Assembly: GCF_000701445.1 (NCBI RefSeq)
Contig: NZ_JNIX01000015.1
Coordinates: 62,001-126,000 of the forward strand
Source of the DNA: Brevundimonas bacteroides DSM 4726
GTDB lineage: Bacteria > Pseudomonadota > Alphaproteobacteria > Caulobacterales > Caulobacteraceae
Direction: 5' to 3'
DNA length: 64,000 nucleotides
A program made the position numbers and the translations under genes. The stretch's first letter is position 1; every line of letters starts with the position of its first letter. Shown here in pieces: positions 1 to 8,724 of the stretch. The notes under the pieces were generated by a model that was not told the DNA's origin, did no database searches, and saw only the letters and a program-made list of their open reading frames with translations.

Positions 1-598
1 CGCAGACGCGCTGGACCTCGAGCAACTGGTGGCTAGCCAGGATAACCGTGATGCCGTCGCGTTCCGCTAGAGACCGGATCAGGGCCCGCATCTCCTGGAT
101 GCCGGGCGGGTCCATGCCACTGGTCGGCTCATCAAGGATGACGAGTTCAGGCTCGGTGATCAGGGCGGCCGCAACACCCAGCCGCTGCAGCATGCCGACC
201 GAGAAGCCGCGCACCTTGCGATCGGCCGCCTCGGCCAGCCCCACGCGTTCCAGCCATCCAGACACGCGGGCGGCGTCGGCCTTCAGCCCATGCGCGGCCG
301 ACAACCATCCCAGGACCTGGCGCGCAGTCATGAAGGGCGGAAAGCGCGGCGTTTCGATCATCGACCCCATGCGCCGGGACGCGGCGACGTCGCCGACGGC
401 CCCGCCCATCACCACCGCTTCGCCCGCCGTCGGCCGGATCAGGCCCAGGAGGATGCGGAACAGCGTCGACTTGCCCGCGCCGTTTGGTCCCAGCACCCCG
501 TAGACCCCGCCGCGAGGGATGCTGAGGCTGAGGCCATCCAGGGCCCGCACGGACCCGTAGGTCTTGGTCAGGCCGCGCGTCTCGATCACGAAGGTCAT
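1..598 (-). CDS. ABC transporter ATP-binding protein (3' end outside window)
   Basis: Nucleotide-binding subunit of an ABC transporter, powering a partner permease not seen here. About 199 residues are visible from the ATG at 598; the gene runs off the left edge. Visible motifs in order are Walker A (GPNGAGKST, near residue 40), a signature loop of the less common form FSVGMLQR, Walker B with D-loop (LVILDEPTSGMD) and the switch histidine (ILASHQ). The short ATPase with an LSGGQ-divergent signature fits the CcmA/DrrA/NatA group of multidrug, bacitracin or sodium-export systems. Substrate cannot be told. It lies 71 bases downstream of a small exported protein on the same strand. Confidence 0.9.
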   Translation of the reverse strand, partial: MTFVIETRGLTKTYGSVRALDGLSLSIPRGGVYGVLGPNGAGKSTLFRILLGLIRPTAGEAVVMGGAVGDVAASRRMGSMIETPRFPPFMTARQVLGWLSAAHGLKADAARVSGWLERVGLAEAADRKVRGFSVGMLQRLGVAAALITEPELVILDEPTSGMDPPGIQEMRALIRSLAERDGITVILASHQLLEVQRVC

Positions 599-669
599 GG
601 ATCGACGGTCATCCGATGGAGGCCGCTGGCGAGGCGGCGAAAACTTGCCGGGCACTTCTCATGCCGAAC

Positions 670-1044
670 TCAGGCCCCGCCAGCGTAGGCGACGGTGTAC
701 TTGCTGTCCTGCTGACCGCCGATGCCCCAGTTCAGGGTTTGGCCGGAGGCAAAGCGGACGGAATAGGTCTCTACCCGCCCGTTGGGGGTTTCCTCGGCAC
801 CGACGAAGGTCATGGCCTCGACGGCACCCAGGCTGGCCAGGCCAGCCGACATTTGCGCCAATTGCTGCAGACACGCCGCCAGCAGGCCATCCGCCATGAG
901 GTCCTCGGGGCAGCTTCCCGCCGCAGTCTCGACGATCATGCGGCGGAGCGCGTCGGCATACTCGCCCTGCTGATTGTCCTGCGCCATCGCGGGCAGGGCG
1001 ATCATCAGGCCTGCTAGGGTGGTGGCGTGCAGCGTGCGGCGCAT
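670..1044 (-). CDS. Small exported protein of unknown function
   Basis: A 124-residue protein with a Sec signal peptide (MRRTLHATTLAGLMIALPAMA, cleavage near residue 21 before QD). The mature part has two cysteines (SCPEDL and AACLQQ) that could form a disulfide, and ends in a tyrosine-rich stretch. I recognise no family. The start at 1044 is chosen because GGGAGA lies 6 bases upstream and the signal peptide begins there; an in-frame GTG 54 bases earlier would spoil the signal. It is divergent from the HtrA-type protease at 1213 across about 170 bases, so an envelope role is possible but only inferred. Confidence 0.7.
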   Translation of the reverse strand: MRRTLHATTLAGLMIALPAMAQDNQQGEYADALRRMIVETAAGSCPEDLMADGLLAACLQQLAQMSAGLASLGAVEAMTFVGAEETPNGRVETYSVRFASGQTLNWGIGGQQDSKYTVAYAGGA

Positions 1045-1152
1045 GGCGGTCTCCCTGGTCCGGGGGTGACCTTGCCGCGCACTCGACCTCTCGAACAAGG
1101 GGGCAGGGGATTAAGCTTTCGCAACATCTGACCGGCTTGAAATCCGGCCGCC

Positions 1153-1176
1153 TTGAAGCGGCCCGAAACCGCTACA
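1153..1176 (+). promoter_or_regulatory. Housekeeping-type promoter for the HtrA protease gene
   Basis: TTGAAGC at 1153-1159, an 11-base spacer, then GCTACA at 1171-1176. This resembles the Caulobacter sigma-73 consensus (TTGACGS, 10-14 bases, GCTANA). Transcription would start near 1183, which rules out in-frame starts upstream of 1192 and supports ATG 1192, 1195 or 1213. Confidence 0.55.
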
Positions 1177-1212
1177 GATATACCGTCGTCCATGATGACC
1201 TGCTGGAACGCC

Positions 1213-2604
1213 ATGAAGACCTCTTCGCTCGCCATCGCCGTGGCCCTGACGCTCGCCGCCTGCGGGAACGCCAACAGCTCCAAGGCCCAGGACGGCGTCT
1301 TCGCCGAGCCGACCGAGCGTCAAGCCCCGACCGACGCCACCACAATGAAGCAGAGCTTCTCGCCGGTCGTGCGCGAGGCGGCGCCCGCCGTGGTCAACAT
1401 CTCGGCCCGCTCGATCCAGCGTGTCCAGGCCGATCCCTTCTTTCAGTTCTTCGGCGGCGGCATCCCGCGCGAGCGCGTCGCCGAGTCCGCGGGCTCGGGC
1501 GTCATCGTCCGCTCCGATGGCATCGTCGTCACCAATAACCACGTCATCCAGGGCGCCCAGCAGATCCGCGTGGTGCTCAACGACCGCCGCGAGTTCCCGG
1601 CCGAGATCATTCTGGCTGACGAACGCTCAGACATCGCCGTGCTCCAGCTTCAGGGCGTGACCGAGCAACTGCCGGTGCTCGCCATCGATGATCGTGAGGA
1701 ACAGGAGGTGGGCGACCTCGTGCTCGCCATCGGCAACCCTTTCGGCGTGGGTCAGACGGTGACCAACGGCATCATCTCGGCCCTGAACCGCACCGAGACC
1801 GGGATCTCGGACTCAGGCTCCTTCATCCAGACCGACGCCGCCATCAATCCTGGCAACTCCGGCGGAGCGCTGGTCGACATGGACGGCGACCTGATCGGCA
1901 TCAACACGGCGATCTTCTCCCGCTCGGGCTCCTCGGCAGGCGTGGGCTTCGCCGTTCCGGCCTCAATGGTGCGCCGCGTGGTCGACAGCGCGCTGGGCGG
2001 CGAGAGCATGGTCGTGCGCCCCTGGCTGGGCGTGAAGGGCGAGAGCGTCACCGCCGCCATCGCCCGGTCGCTCGGCCTGTCGCGGCCGCAGGGCCTGATC
2101 GTGACCGAGCTCTATCAGGGCGGTCCCGGTGACCGGGCGGGTCTGCGCGAAGGTGACGTCATCACCGCCATCGACGGCGCCGAGGTCAACGACCAAAGCG
2201 GCCTCAACTTCCGCGTCGGCACCAAGAGTCCGAATGAGGTCGCCGCCGTCACAGTCGTCCGAGACGGTCGCACCCAGACCATCAACGCCCGCGTCCAGAC
2301 CCTGCCCGGCGACGCCAAGGGCGATGGCCTGCTCATCCAGGACGGCCCCTTCTCGGGCGCGGAGATTGCCGCGCTCAATCCGGCGCTGGCCGACCGCCTC
2401 GGCGGCGATCCCTTCGCCACGGGCTTGCTGATCACCAGCGTCCAGCGAGGCAGCTATGCGGCTCGCGCGGGCCTGCGTCCCGGCGACCTGGTGCGAGAGG
2501 TCAATGGCCGCGCTGTGACGTCTCCCCAGGCCCTCGCCCGCCTCGGCGCGTCGGAAGTCACAATCGAGCGGCAGGGCCGTCGCCTGACGGGGGTGCTGCG
2601 CTAG
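1213..2604 (+). CDS. HtrA/Deg-family serine protease, probable lipoprotein
   Basis: Envelope quality-control protease, trypsin fold plus two PDZ domains, 463 residues from ATG 1213. The catalytic triad is visible: His110 (TNNHVI), Asp140 (SDIAVLQL) and Ser216 (NPGNSGGAL). PDZ1 begins near WLGVKGESV and PDZ2 near FATGLLITSV. The N-terminus is a signal with a lipobox (LTLAAC, Cys17), so the protein is probably lipid-anchored rather than soluble like classical DegP. Start 1213 is preferred because it begins the signal peptide; ATGs at 1192 and 1195 are alternatives with no better ribosome site. Its stop shares CTAG with the opposing VOC gene. DegQ- or DegS-like roles cannot be separated from sequence alone. 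Confidence 0.92.
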   Translation: MKTSSLAIAVALTLAACGNANSSKAQDGVFAEPTERQAPTDATTMKQSFSPVVREAAPAVVNISARSIQRVQADPFFQFFGGGIPRERVAESAGSGVIVRSDGIVVTNNHVIQGAQQIRVVLNDRREFPAEIILADERSDIAVLQLQGVTEQLPVLAIDDREEQEVGDLVLAIGNPFGVGQTVTNGIISALNRTETGISDSGSFIQTDAAINPGNSGGALVDMDGDLIGINTAIFSRSGSSAGVGFAVPASMVRRVVDSALGGESMVVRPWLGVKGESVTAAIARSLGLSRPQGLIVTELYQGGPGDRAGLREGDVITAIDGAEVNDQSGLNFRVGTKSPNEVAAVTVVRDGRTQTINARVQTLPGDAKGDGLLIQDGPFSGAEIAALNPALADRLGGDPFATGLLITSVQRGSYAARAGLRPGDLVREVNGRAVTSPQALARLGASEVTIERQGRRLTGVLR

Positions 2605-3014
2605 GGACCCTTGATCGGGCTGGCGATCGACCAGCAGTGGCCGAACGGATCCATGACCCGGCCATAGCGGTCGCCCCAGAACTGGTCTGCCAGCGGCATG
2701 ATCGGAATGGCTCCGGCCGTCAGCGCCCGGTTCCACCATTCGTCGGCGTCGTCGACCTGAAGGTGCAGGGCGACGCCTTTCGGAACGACATCGCTCTCGT
2801 TGCCGTACTCGGGAAACTCGTCGGACAGCATGACCAGGCCGCCATTGATCACCAGCCGACTGTGCATCAGCCGCTCGCCATCCTCGGCCATGTTGTGGAA
2901 CAGTTCGTCGGCCCCAAAGGCACGCTGGTAGAACTCGACCGCCGCCTGACCGCCTCGGCCGGGGATAGTCAGGTAGGGGATCACGCCGGACGGGATCGGG
3001 GCGGGCTCGGTCAT
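2601..3014 (-). CDS. VOC (glyoxalase/bleomycin-resistance) family protein
   Basis: A 137-residue single-module VOC protein, closest in look to the PhnB/YdcJ-like 'glyoxalase family protein' group: IPYLTIPGRGGQAAVEFY at the start, the acidic and His positions in ALHLQVDDADEWW, and a C-terminal DPFGHCWSIAS. The group includes metal-dependent lyases, dioxygenases and binding proteins, so the reaction is unknown. Start at 3014 was chosen because it begins the VOC fold; a longer in-frame extension overlaps rarA. It is divergent from rarA across 43 bases and convergent with the HtrA gene, with which it shares a CTAG stop. Confidence 0.85.
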   Translation of the reverse strand: MTEPAPIPSGVIPYLTIPGRGGQAAVEFYQRAFGADELFHNMAEDGERLMHSRLVINGGLVMLSDEFPEYGNESDVVPKGVALHLQVDDADEWWNRALTAGAIPIMPLADQFWGDRYGRVMDPFGHCWSIASPIKGP

Positions 3015-3057
3015 CTGTGACGCTTTCTCAGGGGGCGACGTCCCCCTACATAGCCCT

Positions 3058-4362
3058 ATGACCGATCTTTTCGAAGCCTCCGGCGTCCATCCGCCCGATG
3101 CTCCGCTCGCTGACCGTTTGCGCCCCACGACGCTCGACGACGTGGTGGGCCAGGACCATCTGCTGGGCGAGGGCGGGCCGATCCAGCGCATGGTCGAGGC
3201 GGGGCGGCTAAGCTCCATGATCCTGTGGGGGCCGCCCGGTACGGGAAAGACTACGATCGCGCGGCTCCTCGCCAAGGCCGCTGGCTATCAGTATCAGGCC
3301 ATCAGCGCCGTCTTCTCCGGCGTCGCCGATCTGAAGAAGGCCTTCGAGCAGGCCCGCATTCGGCGCGCCGCCGGGCAGAGCACGCTGCTGTTCGTAGACG
3401 AGATTCACCGCTTCAATCGCGCGCAGCAAGATAGCTTCCTGCCCTTCGTGGAGGAGGGGATCGTCACCCTGGTCGGCGCCACGACCGAGAACCCCTCGTT
3501 CGAACTGAACGGCGCGCTCCTCTCCCGCAGCCAGGTCTTCGTCTTGAAGCGGCTGGACGACGCTGCGCTGGATCAACTGTTGACGCGCGCTGAGGACATG
3601 GAGGGCCGACCGCTCCCCCTCACGCCTGAGGCGCGTCAGGCGCTGCTGGCGCTCGCCGACGGCGACGGCCGCTACCTGCTCACCATGGCCGAGACCCTGT
3701 TCGCCCTGCCGCCCGAGCCGCTCGACGTACAGGCCCTGGCCAGCGTCCTGCAAAAACGCGCGCCCGCTTACGACAAGTCGAGAGAAGAGCACTACAACCT
3801 CATATCCGCGCTGCATAAATCGGTTCGAGGGTCCGATCCCGACGCGGCCCTCTATTGGCTCGCCCGCATGCTGAACGGCGGCGAGGATCCGCTCTATCTC
3901 GCCCGCCGCATCGTGCGCATGGCTGTCGAGGACATCGGCGAGGCCGACCCTCTCTCGCTGTTGGTCGCCAACGCCGCCAAGGAAACCTACGACTTTCTGG
4001 GCAGCCCCGAGGGCGAACTGGCGTTGGCCCAAGCCGTCGTCCACCTCGCCACCGCGCCAAAGTCGGTCGCGGTCTACGAAGGGTACAAGGCCGCGTCGAA
4101 GGCCGCGCGCGAGACCGGCTCTCTCATGCCGCCCGCCCATATCCGTAACGCCCCGACCAGGCTGATGAAGTCCCTGGGCTACGGGGCGGGCTACCAGTAC
4201 GACCCCTCCACCGAGGACGGCTTCTCCGGCGCCAACTATTTCCCCGACGGCATGGAGCGCCGCGTCTTCTACGCCCCCAAGGGCGAGGGCCACGAGGAGA
4301 AGGTCCGGGCGCGGCTGGAACGCTGGGCTGAACTTCGCGCGGCGAAGATGGAAGGCTCGTAA
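3058..4362 (+). CDS. rarA: Replication-associated recombination protein A (AAA+ ATPase)
   Basis: RarA/MgsA/WRNIP1 family, a clamp-loader-like AAA+ ATPase that acts at stalled replication forks and binds SSB and DNA ends. The 434 residues are of family length. Walker A is at residues 58-65 (GPPGTGKT), Walker B at 111-116 (LLFVDE) with the family-typical IHRFN after it, and sensor 1 in [10 protein letters not shown]. The C-terminal tetramerisation part includes [17 protein letters not shown] and the closing GYQYDP...NYFPDG stretch. The ATG at 3058 directly precedes the conserved N-terminus. In many alphaproteobacteria rarA lies next to a DegP-type gene, as here. Confidence 0.95.
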   Translation: MTDLFEASGVHPPDAPLADRLRPTTLDDVVGQDHLLGEGGPIQRMVEAGRLSSMILWGPPGTGKTTIARLLAKAAGYQYQAISAVFSGVADLKKAFEQARIRRAAGQSTLLFVDEIHRFNRAQQDSFLPFVEEGIVTLVGATTENPSFELNGALLSRSQVFVLKRLDDAALDQLLTRAEDMEGRPLPLTPEARQALLALADGDGRYLLTMAETLFALPPEPLDVQALASVLQKRAPAYDKSREEHYNLISALHKSVRGSDPDAALYWLARMLNGGEDPLYLARRIVRMAVEDIGEADPLSLLVANAAKETYDFLGSPEGELALAQAVVHLATAPKSVAVYEGYKAASKAARETGSLMPPAHIRNAPTRLMKSLGYGAGYQYDPSTEDGFSGANYFPDGMERRVFYAPKGEGHEEKVRARLERWAELRAAKMEGS

Positions 4363-4419
4363 CTTGCCGCCACGCTTGATCGGCGTATCGTCGCGGTCCT
4401 GAATGATCCTTGGGAGGGG

Positions 4420-4878
4420 ATGATGGTCAGCATGATGAGCGCCTCGTCGGGCGCGAAAACCCCGTGGCACCTGTGGGCGGTGGGCGTCGTGGGCATTCTG
4501 TGGAATGCCTTCGGCTGCATCGACTACACCATGACGAACATCCAGGGGGATGTCTGGCTGCGATCCATGGGCATGACCGACGCCCAGATCACCAGCTTCA
4601 ACGCCATGCCGGCCTGGATGACCGCCGTCTGGGCCGTGGGCGTCTGGGGCGCCATGCTCGGCACGGTCCTGCTGTTGCTGAAGAACAAGCTGGCGTTTCC
4701 GGTCTTCGTGGTGTCGCTGATCGCCTATGTTCTGAGCCTGGTCTACGCCTACGCCCTGTCCGATCAGGCCGCGACCATGCCCGAAGGGACATGGATCATG
4801 CAGGCCGTCATCTTCGTCGGCTGCGTCTTCTTCGTCTGGTACAGCCGCATGATGGCGCAGCGGGGCCTGCTTCGGTGA
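4420..4878 (+). CDS. Four-helix membrane protein, tandem paralogue 1
   Basis: A 152-residue protein with about four transmembrane segments, beginning near WHLWAVGVVGILWNAFGCIDY. GGGAGGGG lies just before the start; ATG 4420 and 4423 are both possible. I know no function. Tryptophan-rich helices and the closing MMAQRGLLR match the next gene, whose helix PVWVSIVWAIAVWGLFIG parallels PAWMTAVWAVGVWGAMLG here. The two are therefore likely an old tandem duplication. The stop overlaps the GTG start of the second copy, so they are co-translated. Confidence 0.8.
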   Translation: MMVSMMSASSGAKTPWHLWAVGVVGILWNAFGCIDYTMTNIQGDVWLRSMGMTDAQITSFNAMPAWMTAVWAVGVWGAMLGTVLLLLKNKLAFPVFVVSLIAYVLSLVYAYALSDQAATMPEGTWIMQAVIFVGCVFFVWYSRMMAQRGLLR

Positions 4879-5303
4879 AGGCGGCCCGCCGCCTCTGGCA
4901 CGCGTGGCTCGTCGGGGCGGTCGCCTTGTTGGTCTGGTCTCAGGGCGCGTGGGACTGGCTGATGATGACGACCCGTAATCCGGACTATCTCGCCGATGTC
5001 CCGCAGGACTGGCAGGCGCTGGTCTTCGGCCAGCCGGTGTGGGTCAGCATCGTCTGGGCGATTGCCGTCTGGGGGCTATTCATCGGGGCGGTGGGCCTTG
5101 TGTTTGGGCGCACGTGGGCGGTCCTGCCGCTCGTCGCCGCCGCGATCGGGCTGACGCTGGATCAGGTCTACGTCTACGTCCTGCATCCCGAGGCAGCGGC
5201 CTGGCGGGCCGATGGCGTGACCTTCAGCGTGGTCCTGTGCTGCGTCTTCGCCGCCTTCGCCATCTACGCCGCCGTCATGGCGAAGCGGGGCGTGCTCCGC
5301 TAA
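4875..5303 (+). CDS. Four-helix membrane protein, tandem paralogue 2
   Basis: A 142-residue membrane protein starting at GTG 4875, which overlaps the TGA of the preceding gene (GTGA). It has about four transmembrane helices and an internal block, WVSIVWAIAVWGLFIGAVG, matching the paralogue upstream, plus the same C-terminal pattern (MAKRGVLR). Between helices 1 and 2 is a polar loop (TRNPDYLADVPQDW) in the same position as the loop of copy 1. No known family is recognised. The co-translated pair may form a heteromer; that is inference from gene order. Confidence 0.75.
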   Translation: MKAARRLWHAWLVGAVALLVWSQGAWDWLMMTTRNPDYLADVPQDWQALVFGQPVWVSIVWAIAVWGLFIGAVGLVFGRTWAVLPLVAAAIGLTLDQVYVYVLHPEAAAWRADGVTFSVVLCCVFAAFAIYAAVMAKRGVLR

Positions 5304-5312
5304 GCCAGCAGC

Positions 5313-6065
5313 GTGACCCGCGCCCCCGTTTCCCTGACGCCCGAAGAGATCGCCGCTGTCCGCTCCTGGATCATCCATGAGGACGCAAGCGTCATCGCTT
5401 TCGCCAAGCCCGCCGGCCTGTCCAGCCAGGGCGGCCGCATCCAGGCCCACACTCTGGACGACCTGCTGTGGGCCTTCGCCCGCTCGAACGGCAAGCGGCC
5501 GGAGCTGGTCCACCGGCTGGACCGCGACACGTCCGGCGTCATCCTGGCGGCCAAGACCAAGCCGGCGGCGGGCTTCCTCGGCAAGGCCATCCAAGCCCGC
5601 CGTCTGGTCAAGACCTATCTCGCGCTGGTCTCGGCCGCCCCGGAGCCGCGCGACGGTGACATCAACTTGCCCCTGGTCCGCCAGGAGATCGGGCGTGAGA
5701 GCTACATGCGCGTCACGGCGTTCGACACCAAGGGGGCGCAGGGATCCCGCAGCCGGTACCGCACCCTGGCCGACAGCGAGGAAGGGGCGCTCGTCGAGCT
5801 CCAGCCCTTTACCGGCCGCATGCATCAGCTTCGGGTTCACATGGCCCACATCGGCCGACCCCTGATCGGCGACGTCCGGTATGGTGGAGCCCTGACGGCC
5901 GCCGGGCAGGCGGCTCCGCGCCTGATGCTTCACGCGGCGGCGCTGAGGTTTCCGCATCCGGACGGCGGCGAGCGCACCGTCACGGCGCAGCCCCCGGGCG
6001 ATTTCACAACTCTGGCGAAGGCGATGGGCCTGGCCTTGGAACACGGCTCCCGCTCCGGCGCTTAA
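5313..6065 (+). CDS. RluA-family pseudouridine synthase without S4 domain
   Basis: Converts uridine to pseudouridine in rRNA and/or tRNA. The catalytic motif HRLDRDTSG has its nucleophilic Asp at residue 70, and the second core motif is PFTGRMHQLRVHM. At 250 residues with no N-terminal S4 RNA-binding domain it resembles RluA (23S U746 and tRNA U32 in E. coli) more than RluC/RluD, but the target is not fixed by sequence. It begins at GTG 5313, nine bases after the membrane-protein pair. A second family member, with an S4 domain, is at 8721. Confidence 0.88.
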   Translation: MTRAPVSLTPEEIAAVRSWIIHEDASVIAFAKPAGLSSQGGRIQAHTLDDLLWAFARSNGKRPELVHRLDRDTSGVILAAKTKPAAGFLGKAIQARRLVKTYLALVSAAPEPRDGDINLPLVRQEIGRESYMRVTAFDTKGAQGSRSRYRTLADSEEGALVELQPFTGRMHQLRVHMAHIGRPLIGDVRYGGALTAAGQAAPRLMLHAAALRFPHPDGGERTVTAQPPGDFTTLAKAMGLALEHGSRSGA

Positions 6066-6088
6066 CCTTCGAAAACGAAAGCGTCGCC

Positions 6089-6589
6089 ATGATCCGCATT
6101 CTCGCCATCGCCGCCTCGGCCCTGTCGCTCGCCGCCTGCGCCTCGCTCGCCCCCTATGGCCCGCAGCAGGGCCCCGGCGGTCAGGGCTTCTCCGAACAGC
6201 GCATCGAGAGCGACCGCTACCGCGTCACCTACAACGGCGTCGGCGCCCCCGGTCCTGTCGCGGACCTCGCCCTCCTGCGCGCGGCCGAGCTGACGCTGGA
6301 GCAGGGCTACGACTGGTTCGAGGTCACCCAGCGCTACATCGATGGCCGTCCGGACAGCGCTGGCGGCGTCCGACCAAGCGTCTCCGTCGGCTTCGGCTCG
6401 AGCTCCGGCCGGTACGGCAGCTATCGCTATTCCGGTTCGAGCGCGGGCGTGGGCGTCGGCCTGAACTTCAGCGGCCCGTCCCCGACCTCGACCGTGCTGG
6501 AAGTCCGCCTGGGTCGCGGCCCGCAGCCGGATCGCGGCGAGGTCTACAGCGCCGCCGAGGTGCGCGCCAACCTCAGCGGCCGCGCGTAA
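6089..6589 (+). CDS. CC0125/CC1285-type lipoprotein
   Basis: A 166-residue lipoprotein: signal with lipobox LAAC (Cys17), a conserved middle (FSEQRIESDRYRVTYNG, then LLRAAELTLEQGYDWFEV) and a glycine/serine-rich stretch before a C-terminal VLEVRLGRG segment. This matches the CC0125/CC1285 family of alphaproteobacterial lipoproteins, whose function is unknown. The RVTYNG...AAELTLEQGYDWF layout is the family hallmark. Its last 17 bases overlap the 3' end of the opposing membrane-protein gene. Confidence 0.85.
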   Translation: MIRILAIAASALSLAACASLAPYGPQQGPGGQGFSEQRIESDRYRVTYNGVGAPGPVADLALLRAAELTLEQGYDWFEVTQRYIDGRPDSAGGVRPSVSVGFGSSSGRYGSYRYSGSSAGVGVGLNFSGPSPTSTVLEVRLGRGPQPDRGEVYSAAEVRANLSGRA

Positions 6590-7733
6590 GCGCCCGGTAC
6601 TCGACCAGCCGTTCCTTGTCGCGCCGCACCTGGTCGCCGATGGTGTTGTCGAGGTCCAGCGAAGCGTAGCGGACCCAGCCCTCCAGCCCCAGCTTGTCCT
6701 TCACCGCCGCCGTCGGCGTCTGCCAGCGGTAGTAGGACAGCCACGACACGATCAGCCCCATCAGCAGCGCCACGCCCTGCAGCACGCGGAAGCCGATCTC
6801 ATTGCCCGCCGGAGCCGGCCAGAAGGCGAACATCGCCAGCCATATGATCACCACCAGCGGCGTTGTGATCCGCCCGACCCAGCGCATCCAGTAGCGCTCG
6901 CGCCGCACGCGCCACAGCTCCAGTTGGACGTACTTCTCCAGATGCTCCATGCGTGCGCCGAGCCACAGCACCAGCCGCGTCAGGAACAGCGCCCTCTGCC
7001 CCCACCCCTTGCCGTCGGTGGCGTATGTGGTCTCGGCCTGGTCGGACAGGGCGCGAGCGTTGGTGAACAGGTTCTGCAGCTCGCGCGTCCTCTGCACGAT
7101 CTCGCGCGACAGCTCGTAAGAATCGTTCTCCAGCCGGAACCGGTACTGCACGAACAGGATGGCCGACACGCCGTAGAACAGCCCCGCCGTGATCAGCATG
7201 CCCAGCACCGCCAGCCCCAGCCCCTGAGGCTGTCCGCCCGTCCACTCCGCGAACAGCGTCGGCCCCAGGATCGCCATGGCCGCGAAGCCCACCAGCGCCA
7301 ACCCCTGCGTCAGCCGCTTGGTCAGGACGTGCACCCGCAGGGCGTTGAACACCCGCCGCCCGTACCCGAAGATCCGGCCCCGGATGTCCGCGTCGGCGGG
7401 GAAGCGCTCCTCGATCTGGCGGGTGAACAGGACGTGGAAGCGGTCCGGCTTGTTCTCCGTCTCCCAGAAGGGAAAGATGTCCAGCGCCTGGTTGAAGTAC
7501 CGGTCGATGTTGGCTGAGATCACCGAGATCGCCTCGGGATCGAGCGTGAAGTAGTCGCTCTCCTGGATCGGCCTCAGGATGCCGTCCTGCGCCGTCGTCG
7601 GCTGGGGTGTCGCGCTCGGGATCGGCGGCGGCGCGGTGCGATCCGCGCGGGTCTCCGCGCCCGCCGGCTCGTTCGACACGGGCGGCAGATTGGCCGGGGC
7701 CGGCGCGTGCGGCGACTGATCCTCGTGCGACAT
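6573..7733 (-). CDS. Membrane protein of unknown function
   Basis: A 386-residue protein not assigned to a family. The first ~55 residues are Pro/Ala-rich and disordered. A soluble segment follows (FTLDPEAISVISANIDRYFNQALDIFPFW). Then come two hydrophobic helices near residues 140-190, a charged stretch likely to be coiled coil (ENDSYELSREIVQRTRELQNLF), and two more helices near 295-345. The ends are probably cytoplasmic. Start: ATG 7733, rather than the in-frame TTG two codons earlier. Two helical hairpins around a long charged loop suggest a scaffold or sensor, but that is only a guess. The upstream neighbour on the same strand is DUF2214. Confidence 0.75.
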   Translation of the reverse strand: MSHEDQSPHAPAPANLPPVSNEPAGAETRADRTAPPPIPSATPQPTTAQDGILRPIQESDYFTLDPEAISVISANIDRYFNQALDIFPFWETENKPDRFHVLFTRQIEERFPADADIRGRIFGYGRRVFNALRVHVLTKRLTQGLALVGFAAMAILGPTLFAEWTGGQPQGLGLAVLGMLITAGLFYGVSAILFVQYRFRLENDSYELSREIVQRTRELQNLFTNARALSDQAETTYATDGKGWGQRALFLTRLVLWLGARMEHLEKYVQLELWRVRRERYWMRWVGRITTPLVVIIWLAMFAFWPAPAGNEIGFRVLQGVALLMGLIVSWLSYYRWQTPTAAVKDKLGLEGWVRYASLDLDNTIGDQVRRDKERLVEYRALTRGR

Positions 7734-7800
7734 GCTCAAGACCCTAGACCGATCCGGCCGAGCTTCCGACGCCCTTCGCGCCGAAAGCGAAGACGGATAT

Positions 7801-7821
7801 CGCCGTTAACCCTGAACGGCG
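7801..7821 (-). terminator. Hairpin downstream of the DUF2214 gene, possible terminator
   Basis: Perfect 7-bp stem (cgccgtt / aacggcg) with a 7-base loop, 28 bases past the DUF2214 stop when read on the minus strand. There is no long T run after it, so termination efficiency is uncertain. Confidence 0.4.
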
Positions 7822-7848
7822 GCAAGTGAAGTTTCCGAAATCTCGGTG

Positions 7849-8283
7849 TCAGTACCGCGCCATCGCCGCCGCGAAACCCACCAGCGGGAACAGCAGCAGC
7901 ACCTCGATCCGCACCCACATCGCCGCCTTCGCCACCTCGGCCGCCGGCGGCCGGAACCCTGCGTCGGCCTTGAACGCCCGGCTCCAGCGGATGAACCGCA
8001 TCGTCGGCATGATCGAGATCAGCCCGATCACGGTGAACGTCGCGATCTTGGCCCAGAACCAGGGATTGCCCTCATAGGCGACCCAGCCCTTGGCCCCCCA
8101 GACCACCCGCACGACGCCGACGATCAGCACCAGTACGGCGATCGCGCCATACCCCCCATCCAGTTTCGCCAGCCGCGTCACCGGCACCGGATCGGCCCGC
8201 AGATAGGCCAGCTCCATCGCCAGCATGATCGCCAGGCCGAACACCAGCACATGGTGGACGACCGCCAGTCCCAGATCGTGCAT
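7849..8283 (-). CDS. DUF2214 family membrane protein
   Basis: A 144-residue protein with four transmembrane helices, matching the DUF2214 family: HHVLVFGLAIMLAMELAYLR at the N-terminus, the central RVVWGAKG...NPWFWAKIATF segment, and IMPTMRFIRW. The family has no assigned biochemistry; its repeated histidines and arginines within helices have prompted suggestions of cofactor binding, unproved here. It is divergent from crcB across 48 bases and is followed by a hairpin at 7801-7821. Confidence 0.88.
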   Translation of the reverse strand: MHDLGLAVVHHVLVFGLAIMLAMELAYLRADPVPVTRLAKLDGGYGAIAVLVLIVGVVRVVWGAKGWVAYEGNPWFWAKIATFTVIGLISIMPTMRFIRWSRAFKADAGFRPPAAEVAKAAMWVRIEVLLLFPLVGFAAAMARY

Positions 8284-8331
8284 GCGCGCCTCCCTTCGCT
8301 TCGCCGCAATCGGGGTTATAAGCCGCCCACA

Positions 8332-8724
8332 ATGGAACGTCTCCTGATCGTCGGCCTGGGCGGAGCGCTGGGCAGCATGGCCCGCTATGGCGCGGGCCTG
8401 GCCGCCGCGCGTCTGGCCCCCGGGGCGGCCTGGCCTTGGGCGACGCTGTCCGTCAACGCCATCGGCGGGCTCCTCATGGGCTTGCTCGTCGGCTGGCTGG
8501 CCCAGCGGGGGCAGGGGAGCGAAGCCTATCGCCTGTTCGCCGCCGTCGGTGTTCTGGGCGGCTTCACCACCTTCTCGGCTTTCTCGCTGGAAACGGTCCA
8601 GATGATCGAGCGGCGCCAGTTCGGCCTGGCCGCCGCCTACGTCGCCCTTTCGGTCATCCTCGCCTGCGCCGCCCTGTTCCTCGGCCTCATGATCGCCCGC
8701 CGCGTCTTCGGAGCCGCACTGTGA
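8332..8724 (+). CDS. crcB: Fluoride channel CrcB/Fluc
   Basis: Small dual-topology membrane channel that exports fluoride as a dimer. The 130 residues contain GGALGSMARYG near residue 11, the pore Asn42 (SVNAIGG) and GGFTTFSAFS at 76-85, which carries the phenylalanine-box region. Four helices, family length. The start at 8332 begins the first helix. No fluoride riboswitch is visible in the 48-base gap upstream. The stop overlaps the GTG of the pseudouridine synthase (GTGA), opening a four-gene unit crcB-rluC-HAD-atp12 common in alphaproteobacteria. Confidence 0.95.
   Translation: MERLLIVGLGGALGSMARYGAGLAAARLAPGAAWPWATLSVNAIGGLLMGLLVGWLAQRGQGSEAYRLFAAVGVLGGFTTFSAFSLETVQMIERRQFGLAAAYVALSVILACAALFLGLMIARRVFGAAL

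Noticed and set aside
8284..8331. Fluoride riboswitch before crcB
   Set aside because: The gap is only 48 bases and shows no pseudoknot-like pairing of that class.
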